Notes: generated from the sequence alone by a model not told the origin. DNA of 64,000 bases from Arion vulgaris (GCA_020796225.1 CM036753.1:74405865-74469864), one strand, 5' to 3'. Positions 1-10,090 are shown, counted from the first letter of the stretch. Translations and numbers: made by a program.

Positions 1-530
1 GACCCATGTTGCCCACGTGCAACTCAACTCATCGCCCAGCACACTCATCGGCTCAAGAGAGTACGACAAGAGAGAGCATGCTTGGGCTCCAAATTTCGCC
101 CCACGCGGGTCAACGTCCCTTCGATGGTTTTGATTCGAACTTTTGACCCATGTGGACCAACGCGCGCCCAAATCATCACCCGGCATTCTCATCGGCTCAA
201 GAGAAATGCATCAAGAGAGAGAATGCGTGGGCTCCGAGTTCCGCCCCGCGAGATTCCACATGTGTCGTTCTAGCTTTTCCCATCGTCCGGGAGAGGCCAG
301 CATTAATAGTCACTCTGGGAGTTCGCTTGTCTGTGTTCGGTCGAATCCATTTGCATCTCTACTTGCCCCAGAGTAGCTCTCCCACAGCACCTGCCCTCTT
401 GGCCAGACCGAAACCACCGTCTGTTACCAGGGTCACAACGTGGAGGTGAGAGCAGAGGACTAGAGCCATCTCTCTAATCCTGGCCCACCGCTTCCTTGCA
501 CCTTTGACCCCGTTAATAAATCTGATTTTC
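1..530. repeat. GC-richer block with an imperfect ~144-bp tandem duplication
   Basis: Positions 1-120 and 145-265 share the words GACCCATGT, CTCATCGGCTCAAGAGA and a following GCATG/GCGTGGGCTCC stretch in the same order, so this is a two-copy imperfect duplication. The block to about 530 is clearly richer in G+C than the DNA after it. Short frames of 63-99 aa here have no recognisable domain and follow the duplication, so I do not call a gene. It could be the edge of a larger repeat that starts left of the window. Confidence 0.55.
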
Positions 531-1261
531 TTTAACATTCAACTTCTACAACATGATAATCAACATTAACATCAACATAAACCAAAGTAATGATATTCAA
601 CAGAAAGTAATGAACTACCAAAATCACCATCATCACAGATCAATAAAAACAAGTTAAAGATTTTACCATCTTGGGGACATTTTTAATACGGAAATAAATA
701 AGGATTCAAAATATGCAAAAAAGAAATTAAATCATAGGTCAAATGGCACAATTTTTTTGGAGAAAATACGAAATTTAACAAAGATGCAAACAAAAAGCAA
801 ATTAAATCATAAATTAAATGGTACCATTTATTTTATTACAAACATGTCAGCATGAACATTAACATAGCATTGAACAAAACGATCTTTCTCCTGACATTGA
901 TATATATTTATGTCATAGATGGTCAATTTTCAAATGATTATATAAATGAAATATAAAATTCATAATAAAATGAATCGTGTAAGACATGCATAAGATGAAC
1001 TGAAATGAAGAATTCAAATTGTAAATGATTATTCAATCGCGAATTCACGAAAATAATTTATTTTAAAATATATATTATTAATTTCTTTTTTAAGGAGCCA
1101 TCGACCCAGAATTGCATGACCCCCAATGCTTCTGAACTCACTTTACGCCCCCTGCCCTCCAGTAGGCTTCAGCGCCCACTGGCAGAGGGAGTGGTACCGT
1201 CCACTTTGGGAACTTATGGTCTAAACTCTGACGTTGATATCAAACAACATTAACAACAATA
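531..1261. other. AT-rich intergenic DNA, no gene seen
   Basis: Mostly A/T-rich non-coding sequence without long frames. A short C-rich patch near 1125-1195 (CCCCCTGCCCTCC) stands out but has no recognisable function. Confidence 0.5.
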
Positions 1262-1490
1262 GTCAAGACAGATATGAAGTGTCTACAAAGAATGCTAGCA
1301 GTAATAACAAAATACAGGATTAGCAATAATGACATTAGGAAACATGTGCGTACAACATTAGTGTTGAACTTCATCAAGAAACAACAAATTAGATGGTTCA
1401 GTCACAAAAGTAGATTACCAACAGACTCAATGGGATATTTTATTCAGATATAGTGGATACAAAACAAAATGTCGCTTAAGCGAAACGTAA
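1262..1490 (+). mobile_element. LINE-Q fragment, RT C-terminal region, degenerate
   Basis: Conceptual translation gives a decayed version of the LINE C-terminal block: Cys-Leu-x-Arg, then NNDIRKHVRTTLVLNF and IKKQQIRWF. The same order is seen at 19145-19400 (plus) and 42190-42430 (minus). The pattern CLRxxxGVTRRDxxRNEDIR...KQQIKWFGH is typical of the region after the RT palm in endonuclease-type non-LTR elements. The copy is 5' truncated and has no complete frame. Confidence 0.6.
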
Positions 1491-2014
1491 TTCACAGAAA
1501 TAACAAGGACAGTGAAAGACAGAATGTTGGATGCGACAAAAATCCCATTCAAGAGACACCTTCTTATTCTGACGCTGTGGGGCAACCCAGAATTACAGAA
1601 AATGAAAAATACCATAAAAACAATAATATTTTCTTTCTGATGTTAATAATGACCATTGTACATTGATCTCATTCACCACATCAACATTTACATGTTGAAC
1701 AGTCCTTGTTAATCTCAGCATATTTATGTAAACCCATAGCGCTCTAGTCTCCAATTATATTAATTTTACAGTGGAGAACATCTTCTCACAGGAAAGCGAG
1801 CAGCCACCCTGATGGCCCAGTGTTACAAGCAAGAAAGCTCATGTTGTGCAATTTGTAAACTGTACGTGTTGACAATATCACGAGCAAGCGTTATACATCT
1901 TTAAAATTTGATTATAACAATTTGTGCGGTTTTTTTTTATCCATCTTCGCATGGTATTTAAGTGTGGAATGTGTTTTCCAACTGTAAAGACTTTAAAACA
2001 TCACTTTCAATTGG
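1491..2014. other. no gene seen
   Basis: AT-rich sequence with only short frames. Nothing here matches the repeat families of the window. Confidence 0.45.
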
Positions 2015-2123
2015 GGACCAGAGAAGCTTTTTGTAGGTAAAGATCACCGGCGTGATGTTGACCACATCACCCACAGTGTGTAGAACGTCAACGACATGTT
2101 GAGCCTAACATCGTATTAACAAT
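2015..2123 (+). mobile_element. SINE SA, 3' fragment
   Basis: The stretch GGGGACCAGAGAAG...AAAGATCACCGGCGTGATG...ACCACATCACCCACAGTGTG...CCTAACATCGTATT follows the second half of SINE SA as seen at 62361-62633. The tRNA-like head is missing. Divergence is clearly higher than in the copy at 2305. Confidence 0.6.
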
Positions 2124-2204
2124 ATAACCTAACATATGATAATTGTTTTCATTGCTCTTTTGTTTATACATGTTATATTTGGTTATATTTTATATTCGTC
2201 ATCA

Positions 2205-2880
2205 GGTGCAGCGCTGGCTAGAGTATGCGGTCATGGATCTCCACTAATCTCTGTCTTTGGTGTTTGCTATGAACTCAGATGTTGACACTCTACCGTGCAA
2301 TGGAAAGGTAAGTAAAAAGGTAAAGGAACCCTTTCATACCTCGTGGTATATAGGTCAATACAGTGTTAGGTCTGTATTTTCATTGACCTTGGCACACGAT
2401 GGGTGATGTAGTCAGCATCACACCGGCCGCCTTTACTTTCCCAGTGCATGTCTGGTACCCAGTTGAGGCTGGGTCGACCTGAAAGCCGTCGCGGTCAGGA
2501 AAAATTCCACGCGCATTGCGGGAGCTGAACCCAGACCACCAGCCTTGAGAAGCGAGTTCATTAACAACTACGCTACAGCGGCTCTCGTGCAATGGAGTCA
2601 GGCTATAAAAATGTTCTCTCTGTCTTCCTATGTTTCGTCTACTCTCGATTTTACCATTTGTCACAATGTATTCTAAACCTCCCCTTCTCATAACATACCA
2701 GAAAAATGCTGACAGCCTATTTCTTATATTGATAACAAGTTTTCTCCGTGTCTTAACCTCATTCAAAACCTCAACATTAGTCACTTTAGCAATCCATGGG
2801 ATTCTCATCATTCTTCTGTAAAACCACATTTCTGTGGCCCTCAGAATTTTCGATTGATTTTACATTAACTAATCTTAAAG
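2205..2880 (-). mobile_element. LINE-B (BovB/RTE-like) 3' fragment, split by a SINE
   Basis: The minus strand encodes the C-terminal LINE block MWFYRRMMRIPW...VEVLNE...RRKLVINIRNR...VMRRGGLEY...GKIESRR, closely parallel to the copies at 17115 and 47917 and to the end of BovB-type RTE ORFs. After the SINE (2305-2585) the LINE resumes: GAGTGTCAACATCTGAG and, further on, GGAGATCCATGACCGCATAC match the 48230-48320 copy. The 149-aa minus frame at 2380-2829 is therefore a chimera of LINE and SINE and not a host protein. The LINE is 5' truncated near 2880. Confidence 0.75.
2305..2585 (-). mobile_element. SINE SA inserted in LINE-B, with target duplication
   Basis: Read on the minus strand it starts GAGAGCCGCTGTAGCG, with a tRNA-like A box (TAGCGTAGTTGTTAATG) and B box (GGGTTCAGCTCCC). 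A body follows (GGTCGACCCAGCCTCAACTG, CATCACCCATCGTGTG), and then the end CCACGAGGTATGAAAGGG and a T-rich tail. The 11-bp direct repeat CGTGCAATGGA lies at 2294-2304 and 2586-2596, which fits target-primed insertion. It entered an existing LINE copy, so it is younger than that copy. Confidence 0.85.
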
Positions 2881-3529
2881 AAATTGCTCTATGCATGACA
2901 TAAAAGAATGCGGAAAAAAAATTCAGTAATCACAATTTGTTTGTTATGATTGGCAGAATCACTAAATTGCAGTGAATGTTTTTATTACCATAGTTCACTA
3001 ATCGCATTTTAAAATTCCTTTGACTTAAAATTAATCACCATTCACAAGCCCTTCAATGACACTAATTTAACAAGCTTTGAGAATACAATCAAAATGTTTT
3101 TCGTGTCCTGATAAGCAGACAAAATTATATTTTATATTGAAGTAATTACTGCACATTATCAACGACCTAGTATAATGGTAGACATAACACGCTATTAAAT
3201 GTATGCATTTCTTCACCGACTTAACTAACTCAAAACTCGGTAAATAAAACACAAAACGGGTCTAAAATATTATCTTTGGCCTACAATTTCTGCATGAATA
3301 AGCTGTCCAAATTTCATGATTTCAAATGTGGGCGTTAGAAAGCTTTCCATTGACGCACACACACACAAAAAAACACGCATCGACAATGACATTTATACTA
3401 TAAGATTGGATTGTAAATATTGTACACTTTGTAAGCTTGTAGTTTTGTTAATGGTATACTCACGCGTCAGAAATATTTAAAATTTGATCACAGCAATTTT
3501 GTTAGTTCTATTTTGGTGTATTTTTAGAC
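2881..3529. other. no gene seen; short CA run
   Basis: AT-rich DNA with a short (CA)n/A-rich run at about 3356-3376. The 61-aa minus frame at 3067-3252 has no recognisable feature. Confidence 0.45.
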
Positions 3530-3547
3530 AGTAAATTAAAAAAAATA

Positions 3548-3764
3548 AAGGAACCCTTTCATACCTCGTGGTATATAGGGCAATACAGTGTTAGGCCTGT
3601 ATTTTTTATTGACCGTCGGCATTCGATGAGTGATGTGGTCAGCATCACGTCGGCCGCCGCCTTTACTTTCCCAGAGCATGTCTGGTACCCACTTGAGGCT
3701 GGGCCGACCTGAGAGCCGTCGCGGTCGGGAAAAATTCCACGCAAACTACGCTAACGCGGCTCTC
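3548..3764 (-). mobile_element. SINE SA with internal deletion, target duplication present
   Basis: Same body and tail as the 2305 copy, but the segment holding the B box has been lost: the sequence jumps from ATTCCACGC straight to AAACTACGCTAACGCGGCTCTC. ATTTTTAGACAG occurs at 3530-3541 and again at 3765-3776, with the next bases also similar, so the ends are set by a target duplication. The pol III promoter is damaged and this copy should be inactive. Confidence 0.82.
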
Positions 3765-3903
3765 ATTTTTAGACAGAAATTAATATGAAAATATCCCCTT
3801 ATGAAAAAGTCATGTCTTAAGAAACTACTTTAGATGTGTTTGTATTGTTGAGATACGTAATGGTAACATTCTCAAGCCTTTTCAAATGTGTTGATATTAA
3901 TTA

Positions 3904-4390
3904 TTATCTTATCTTATCTTAACCACATTTAGGTGAAGCGACGTAGGGAGAGTTGTTTCTATCTTGTGCCAGGTGTGTTGCGCCTGACGTTGTCAGACCA
4001 TGCTTTCGCAGGGACTCTGAGATGTTATCTATCCATCGTGTTCTTGGCCTGCCTCGTGCTCTGCGCCCTGAGTGTCGATTATTGTAGGCAGGTGATGGTA
4101 GTAAATGTGATTCCATTCTCATTAGATGGCCGAACCACTTGATTCTTTGCTTCTCGATGTACTGTATGCATCGTATAGTACCAACGATGCTTCTGATATT
4201 CTCGTTTCGCACTCTGTCTCTCCTTGTAACGTTGACAGCTTTTCGTAGACATCTCATTTCACATGTTGTAATCTTTCTTTCTTGTGTCTTAGTCAGGGGC
4301 ATGTTTGGCACTGATAGCAGAGAGTTGGAATAAATATGCAGTTTATCAGTTGTCGTTTGACTGCCATGTTAATACTTGGATGTTTTAATG
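3904..4390 (-). mobile_element. LINE-K fragment, RT C-terminal region
   Basis: The minus strand encodes KRQLINCIFIPTLCYQCQT, then after a frameshift ITTCEMRCLRKAV.VTRRDRVRNENIRS...YIEKQRIKWFGHLMRM...GRRARGRPRTRWID...HLAQDRN. The same block occurs at 62775-64000 and 21800-22315. It is the region after the RT palm in RTE-like endonuclease/RT proteins. The plus-strand pentamer run ATCTT ATCTT ATCTT at 3904-3920 lies at the 3' end and looks like a short-repeat tail. At least one frameshift near 4300; 5' truncated. Confidence 0.75.
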
Positions 4391-5310
4391 TTTTTCTGAT
4401 ACAGGGGAAGACTGCAGTAAAATATGGCAATGGGAGAGGAACTGCAGTAAAACTATGTAGCAATGGGAAACACGTAAAACAAGTAATGTATTTACAAAGT
4501 AAAAACAATAACAATCACAGCAAGGTTAAAAAGGTCTTTATAACAAAACAACAGGAATGAGGAATTTCATAAATTTGATTAGATTAGTAGTTATATTTGT
4601 TGTGTATGTATATTTTGAATAACTTCTTTAGTACATATTTTCATTTGAACGCGTTATAATGTTAGTCATAGTCTATATGGTTTGCTGTGAAAGAAGAGAA
4701 ATTCAATTCTGTTGTATCTTATGCTGTTAAAACTTTAATGGAAACTTGCTCTATATATGTTTTGTATTTTGTAAAACACGACTGCTGTTTAACTGTTTCA
4801 GTCATGGATGTTATCTCAAAACTTCAAACCCATAACAAGACTCTTTCTTCCTTGTCCATGTGTCTAACACTACACACATTTCGCTATAAATTATATTCCA
4901 GGCAATTCCATGATTAAAATTTAGCAAGTAAAGCATACTCTAAACATTCTAATTAATATTAGGAAGATGTATCAATTTGTGTCACTGTAACGAATTCGCT
5001 AGACTGTCTATTCAGCCACTTCAGTTATTGATCGTTCATTAAATGCAGTTTACAAATACAGTATTTCTATTTTAAAAACTAGTAATATCATAGACAGCAA
5101 CAGACAATTGTGTCTCTAAACTTGTTTTCAGATATTGTTATTAGAGAATTAAGTTTTGCCATCGTCGCTATCATCTTGTTCAAATCTTGAACTATTATTA
5201 TGTTTATTATTGTGTATTTCTAAATAATGGACATATACAAATGTATGTAATCAATTACTGAAGTACAGTGTGCATGTTTTGTTATTATTGTATGTTCTCA
5301 ATATACGTGT

Positions 5311-5311
<1 letters not shown>
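4391..5311. other. no gene seen; short ACTGCAGTAAAA duplication
   Basis: GACTGCAGTAAAA and AACTGCAGTAAAA occur about 30 bp apart (about 4410 and 4440), each followed some bases later by GCAATGGGA. A related word (TTTTACTGCAGTC) recurs at 9885 and 32170 next to the inverted-repeat element. The 76-aa frame at 4687-4917 starts at GTG and has no domain. Confidence 0.4.
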
Positions 5312-5359
<48 letters not shown>

Positions 5360-5386
5360 TTTATATATATAATATATATATATATA
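5312..5386. repeat. (TA)n microsatellite
   Basis: Almost pure TA dinucleotide run with a few interruptions. It abuts a tRNA-like SINE head on the right. Confidence 0.95.
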
Positions 5387-5515
5387 GTGGGTCTATGGAT
5401 TACCCGTGGTGAGCTTGATCTCAACTCAAGAGTACCTTGTTCAAACACCAGCGGACAATTTGAAAGAAATGTGTTCCCGTGAATTTTACGAACGGTAAAA
5501 ATCTGGTTTTCTCAT
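5387..5515 (+). mobile_element. SINE SH, head and start of body
   Basis: GGATTACCCGTGGTGAGC resembles a tRNA A box region and TTGTTCAAACACCAGC a B box. The following AATTTGAAAGAAATGTGTTC...GAACGGTAAAAAT matches the body of the SH copy at 35195-35390. Confidence 0.6.
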
Positions 5516-5851
5516 TCCTGCATAGAGACCTACTAACTGTTGTTTTTAAAATGATTCTCCTTATCCCTGCAGAAAAAAATGGTATGTGGAGGCACTTGGT
5601 TTAGAGACAAGACAGTCCGTTGAAAACTAATATTGAATTGGAAGGTAGAAAACAGGAGAGCAAGGTGAAGAGTGATACAGGGGAAGTGAAACTACAGGTA
5701 GTTAACAAGCAGACATTTTACATAGTGTACAGTAAGGACAAGAGAAATAAATCGCTTTAGACCAGTTACTGACCAGATCTGATGCAGAGGCTTCACATGG
5801 TTACTAGAGATTTGAGAAGCGTTGCAGGTGGAAAAAATCCCTCTATAATTT
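5516..5851. other. no gene seen; probable body of an older SINE
   Basis: On the minus strand this continues from the tRNA-like head at 6136-6185 once the nested SB is removed. It may be the body of an old SINE, but it matches no other copy in the window clearly enough to assign. Confidence 0.35.
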
Positions 5852-5862
5852 AGGATCGAAAT

Positions 5863-6124
5863 TCGCCTTCTTCTTCTTCAAACGCTTCATATCGACCACT
5901 TATAAACCACTTTTGTGATTTGTATGTGGTTCGAGCCTAAGATCGATTATACAGTGTGCTAGTTACGCGCCTACAAGTAGGCTAGCACAATCAATTTCTG
6001 CGTCACTTTTTATGTATTAGGGTAGCTTTCTTAGGCCCCTACCTCAGTCGCCTCTTAGAGATGCCTTGTAGGTCGCAGTGTTACTATTCTTTGCTCCCTT
6101 GAGAGTCCCGGCAACGCACGGGCA
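5863..6124 (-). mobile_element. SINE SB with 11-bp target duplication
   Basis: On the minus strand it runs from TGCCCGTGCGTTGCCGGG through the core GCATCTCTAAGAGGCGACTGAGG to a (GAA)n tail. AGGATCGAAAT flanks it at 5852-5862 and 6125-6135. This fixes the SB ends: a GCCCGTG start and a GAA-rich 3' tail, about 260 bp. Confidence 0.85.
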
Positions 6125-6190
6125 AGGATCGAAATGCAACCCATCATCTAGTAAAGATGTGCACTAACTACAGAGCTATCGATGCTTTAT
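6125..6190 (-). mobile_element. tRNA-like SINE head interrupted by SB
   Basis: On the minus strand GATAGCTCTGTAGTTAGTG fits an A box and GGGTTGCATTTCGATCC a loose B box. The B-box bases lie within the SB target duplication, so SB landed directly after the head of this older SINE. No cloverleaf acceptor stem is evident, so it is not called as a tRNA gene. Confidence 0.5.
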
Positions 6191-6654
6191 GTCATGTAGC
6201 ATTTATAGTTTATTCTTCATTCATCTAACCTGTGGCTTTCCTAGTGTCCATAAGCCAGATCGTTTCACTGGTACAAATACGTGGTAATTGGCTACACATT
6301 GGCTACATGGCTTGGCTACAATTTTATCAGCCGGTCAAACATCATTTTATTTTGTGTTCCTCAACAGATATATTGCTTGTCTGGTTTCTAAATTATAGTT
6401 CATGTCTGTGTTTCTCATTCTGTCTCCATTTGTTGTTCTTCTTCCATCCAGGGCTGCCAGTTTGCATTCTTGAACAGTGTCCTCTCTTAATATTAATGAG
6501 ACTTGTTAAGAGTTTCGTCTGGTACTTAACGATTTTAACATTCTTTCCCTTAGACGAGTTTCACGATTGACTTTAACTTTGTAACAAATGGTTGATAAGA
6601 AAATATACTTTGTTTTATAACTTAACTTTTAATTTGCATGCTATAATCAGGTTA
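6191..6654. other. no gene seen
   Basis: A 112-aa plus frame at 6232-6570 is hydrophobic by virtue of T-rich DNA, lacks an ATG at its start and shows no motif. Confidence 0.4.
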
Positions 6655-6790
6655 ATGGGTAACGATATGTTCATGTGATTGCTCACTGATTGGGTCAATG
6701 CATTCTTGTCATGTCAATGTGATTGCTCTCTGATTGGATAACGGAACCCCTTAGTATGTCAATATGTTTGCTCTCTGATTTAGTCAATGT
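6655..6790. repeat. degenerate minisatellite, left part
   Basis: Repeats of TGTCAATGTGATTGCTCTCTGATTG..., about 55 bp per unit. The same words resume at 7345-7475 after a LINE fragment, so the LINE sits inside the array. Confidence 0.7.
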
Positions 6791-6794
6791 TTCA

Positions 6795-7344
6795 GTTTCA
6801 GTTTGGAATAAATTTTTTCATTGGCGCTCGCGACATGTCCATTGGTGCTCCGATCTCCTTCGCAGTATCCCCAACAGCGTCCAGCGACTGACCGTACCAG
6901 CTCGATTTTGATTGATGAGCCTACTCACGTACCTGTTATGCTGTTCTTTTCTTGCTACTCAATCTTCAAACCCAGCTCCTGCAATCTAGTAGTTGGCGTG
7001 GATTGGTTTAAATGAAAATCTTGTTTGCGGCCACACTCTATAAGGGCGTTCAAAATATACGCTCTATCCATTGGTGATATGGTGGCAGAGCAAGCCAGCC
7101 TGTCTGCTCTCTCATTGCCAACGCACACATGTACGGGAATGAAGATAAGTGTGATTCTGCAAATTGTTGACGCTTGTAGTGATTCAGTCTATTGTCTGCG
7201 CACCGAACCAGCCTCTACCTTGCGGATCATACTAAATGAATCACTCAGAATGCACACATGAGTGTAGTTAGGGGACTCCAGCCAACGTAAAGCATTAGTC
7301 CCCGCCAGTACCTCCATTGTCATGACAACAAGCAGCATGACATT
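6795..7344 (-). mobile_element. LINE-H-like fragment with RNase H domain
   Basis: The minus strand encodes VMTMEVLAGTNALRWLE and then CILSDSFSMIRKVE, which fit the RNase HI strand with the catalytic Glu and the LSDS motif with the catalytic Asp. Further on, after frame changes, VCVGNERADRL fits the GNExAD motif with the last catalytic Asp. RNase H downstream of RT is known from Jockey, I and R1-type LINE ORF2 proteins. Only the RNase H end is present and the frame is broken. The 6820-6960 part resembles 13040-13170. Confidence 0.65.
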
Positions 7345-7475
7345 GGAGTCAATGTATCCCTTAGTATGTATGTCAATGCTATTGCTCTCTGATTGTGTCA
7401 ATGTATCACTTAGTTTGTCAATGTGATTACTCTCTGTGTCAATGTATCACTTAGTGTGTCAATGTGATGGATATA
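7345..7475. repeat. degenerate minisatellite, right part
   Basis: Two to three units of GTCAATGTATCACTTAGT(G)TGTCAATGTGATT, the same family as 6655-6790. Confidence 0.7.
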
Positions 7476-7615
7476 AGTGATCGTTTTTGAATTTGTCAAT
7501 AGTTTATAAATATATTTTAATAATAACAGATTTAGAAACGATACAGACAAAATGGCTTGAAGATTTACAACGGCAGGACTATATTGCATCATTAAATTCA
7601 TTAAATATGCCGTAA

Positions 7616-7933
7616 GAACAAAATGCTTCTGTTCTGCAACAGCTTGATATTAAAGAGAGTTAGCTAATAAAGAGCATAATAACAAGGAAAATGTAATACT
7701 TTGGACACATCGAGCAACATGAGTACCTAGAGTAGATAATTTTGGGGGAATAGTGCCTGAAAGAAGAATGAGAGGAAGACCTAAAAGACGATGGATTCAA
7801 AATATCGTTGACAATCTGAGAATGACTGCTGCCGATACCGGTCAACTTGCACAGAACAGAGGGTTTTTCAGGACTGCTGTCAGGGGAGCCAAGTTCCGGA
7901 AGGGACAAGCTACTTGATGATGATGAAGAACAA
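7616..7933 (+). mobile_element. LINE-G 3' fragment with (TGA)n tail
   Basis: Translation gives the LINE C-terminus PERRMRGRPKRRWIQNIVD, then NLRMTAADTGQLAQNRGFF and GAKFRKGQAT, stop. The DNA then runs into TTGATGATGATGAAG. Copies at 10577 (plus) and 43990 (minus) end the same way, so the GAT/TGA run is the 3' tail. The 5' part is truncated just before ATGCTTCTGTTCTGCA. Confidence 0.75.
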
Positions 7934-8074
7934 AACAGGGTTCTCTAGGGCTAAACAGTTCATAGTTCATATTTACGGTTCCAACTTCACTGCAACGGAT
8001 CACCCTTTAATTGCTCTGTTCCTGTGCCAACGAAAATCACACGAAATGCTAACATCTGTCTCCTGTGTCATAAA

Positions 8075-8305
8075 CTAATTCCAGTATGAAACAGCTGTAC
8101 CGCCACAAAAAGCAACCAGCACCGCATAAATGCATATGGCCGTTGCTAAAGTGTCAACACAAAACTGTTCATCACTTAAATTACAATTCTTGTCGAAGGG
8201 AACATCAATTCCGACAAAATCCATCTTTCTGCACACGTAAAACACTGCACACGTAAACACTCCCACGGCAGATTGAGTCGATTCGTTATAACCGTTATCC
8301 GCCAT
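8075..8305 (-). CDS. candidate host exon: small two-segment membrane protein
   Basis: This 76-aa frame starts at an ATG in a good Kozak setting (GAACATGGCGG) and begins MADNGYNESTQSAVGVF. An upstream in-frame ATG at 8374 would add 23 residues. Two hydrophobic stretches are visible, about residues 12-23 and 53-71, separated by a polar loop with Cys, Asp and Lys. Codon use is varied, no tandem repeat underlies it, and the DNA matches none of the repeat families around it. The upstream region (8380-8465) is richer in CpG and has a second ATGGCGGA on the opposite strand. I do not recognise the protein. It may be a complete small protein or a first exon; a GGTAC junction near the end could serve as a splice donor. 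Confidence 0.4.
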   Translation of the reverse strand: MADNGYNESTQSAVGVFTCAVFYVCRKMDFVGIDVPFDKNCNLSDEQFCVDTLATAICIYAVLVAFCGGTAVSYWN

Positions 8306-8465
8306 GTTCTGAACACCCACAATCACAACAAACGCACGGCTTACACAACAAAAAGCACTCCATGTAACATTCATAGCTCACAGCGTTGTTCAAGCACTAA
8401 CTCAGTAGCTCAGCAAATAAAACCGGAAAAAACCCGACCAAACATGGCGGAAATGCGCTAGCAAA
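8306..8465 (-). promoter_or_regulatory. possible promoter/5' leader of the 8.1-kb exon
   Basis: This stretch has more CpG and G+C than its flanks. On the minus strand it reads CCGCCATGTTTGG upstream of the frame. The ATGGCGG core resembles the YY1-type element often found at animal transcription starts. It is a suggestion from context only. Confidence 0.25.
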
Positions 8466-8529
8466 GTGGTGTCCAGAATCAAACAGTCCTGATTCTGAAT
8501 TCTTTCCAGTATTCCGCTATTGTTGGCCA

Positions 8530-8770
8530 AATTTTTCTAAAAGTTAAGTCTTTGGTCTAGCGTTCTTGTGAGTCGAAGGTCATGGGTTCGAATCCGTATT
8601 GTGCCGTTCTGTTGACTGGTGCATTTTTTTCCAGAGACCTCTAGAATTGTTGTTTATGCTTTGTGCAATATTCTCGGAGGGGGTGTGCCAATTCTGAGGG
8701 AGAGGGACCGAGCCATATGGGGTAAAACCCGGTGCAGTGAAGTCAATCCTTTCCTTTTACAACCCCTCTT
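8530..8770 (+). mobile_element. SINE SD
   Basis: The head carries the B box GGGTTCGAATCCG at about 8585, followed by the SD body words CCGTTCTGTTGACTGGTGCATTTT, CCAGAGACC, TTTGTGCAATATTCTCGG and GGACCGAGCCATATGGGGTAAAACCCGGTGCAGTGAAGTCAATCC. The same order is found at 20485, 38565 and 47020 and on the minus strand at 45150 and 50825. Confidence 0.75.
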
Positions 8771-9528
8771 TTATATTTGTTACAGATCCGTGTTTAAAAT
8801 TTCTTTTTCGCAGTTTGAAATTGATGTTTAACGTATGATTGAATTACTATGTGCAAGGTGTTAATGATGTTAATAATTTGACGTGGTAACCTTACACCTA
8901 GCACTTCGTGCAACAAAGGTGTTTGATGCACTCAGGATCATGTCAATCATAACGAAAGTTGCGTCATTGTTGTACAGGTCAAAGTAAAAGTAAAGTGTTA
9001 TTGCTGGATCACCTGAGATTGGAAACCAACTGCGAGAGTTGCTAATGTCTTCACTGCACGAAATGTCTACAGAGCGCAATGTTCACAGCAGACTCCTCTA
9101 CAGGACACGGCTTCACATAAGATCAAGGGCCGTAATTACTATTGTCTGAAAGTTCCTGCCCCTGCTGACTTAAACCGCCATTTTTAGAACCCATTTGCGT
9201 GTGAAAAGTCCATTGCAGGGAACAAACTTAGACAGCTGAGGAGGCGAGAAAGAAGCAGAATTATATACTCCAGCAACGAGATTTGCTGCGAGATGGATAG
9301 ATGAGGAAGAGAACGAAAGAGAGATAATGACTTTCTTCTAAGAGTTTTGCGTATAAGCACGCACGTGAGCTGAGAGTGAGCAAATCAGAGGATAGTAGTC
9401 TGTTGTTCTTTGCCTTTTCGAACTGTCTGCTTGATATTCATTACATCAGTGTCAATTTCTATAGCTGTTATTTGTCGCCAATGCATGTTTTTACTATTCT
9501 CATGTTCTTGTAGAAAATTGTGCACATT
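8771..9528. other. no gene seen
   Basis: No domain-bearing frame and no clear match to the window's repeat families. A short GA-rich stretch lies at 9235-9340. Confidence 0.4.
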
Positions 9529-9878
9529 TAACAAATAGTGAAACACGTACAAACAAAGAACTATAGTTTTACAAAAAACAGAAACAGTGACGATAAACAG
9601 CAACATTTCGACCAACAAGGCCTTTATCAAGCAAACGAACAAATAGGAGTGACAAATTAAAATGAAACACAAATGGACGACCAAATACCAACGTATCTAA
9701 GGAAAATGAATCATTTTCCTTAGATACGTTGGTATTTGTCGTCCATGTGTTCATTTTAATTTGTCACTCCTATTTGTTCGTTTGCTGATCAGCCTGTTGT
9801 CGAACTTGCTGTTTATCGTCACTGTTCTGTTTTGTAAAACTATAGTACTTTGTTTGTACGTGTTCACTATTTACCAAG
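9529..9878. repeat. large inverted repeat, arms ~165-170 bp, Penelope-like motif
   Basis: The axis is at about 9710 (GAAAATGAATCATTTTC). Outward from it the arms match almost base for base for some 80 bp (TTAGATACGTTGGTATTTG, GTCACTCCTATTTGTTCG) and then less closely to ACACGTACAAACAAAG. About 100 bp from the axis both arms carry the motif TGATAAAGGCC-TTGTTGGTCGAAATG (minus strand in the left arm) or CTGATCAGCCTGTTGTCGAAC (right arm). This resembles the CTGATGA...GAAA hammerhead core known from Penelope-like retroelements. A related single-arm copy lies at 32085-32195. Confidence 0.7.
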
Positions 9879-10090
9879 TTTTACTGCAGTCTTCCCCCTA
9901 TTTCGATATTCGTCGCCACATTTAACAAACATACTGTGCGAAGTTCATGTCTTTGTTAACCCATTCCATACCGCAACTGTTGCCGAGTTCTGACCACAAT
10001 TGTTTTATACTAGTAAACTGTTTAGTGGACAAAGATGTTATGCTTACGCTGTTTACAAAAGATATCACATTACTCTAATCGTTCACCCGT

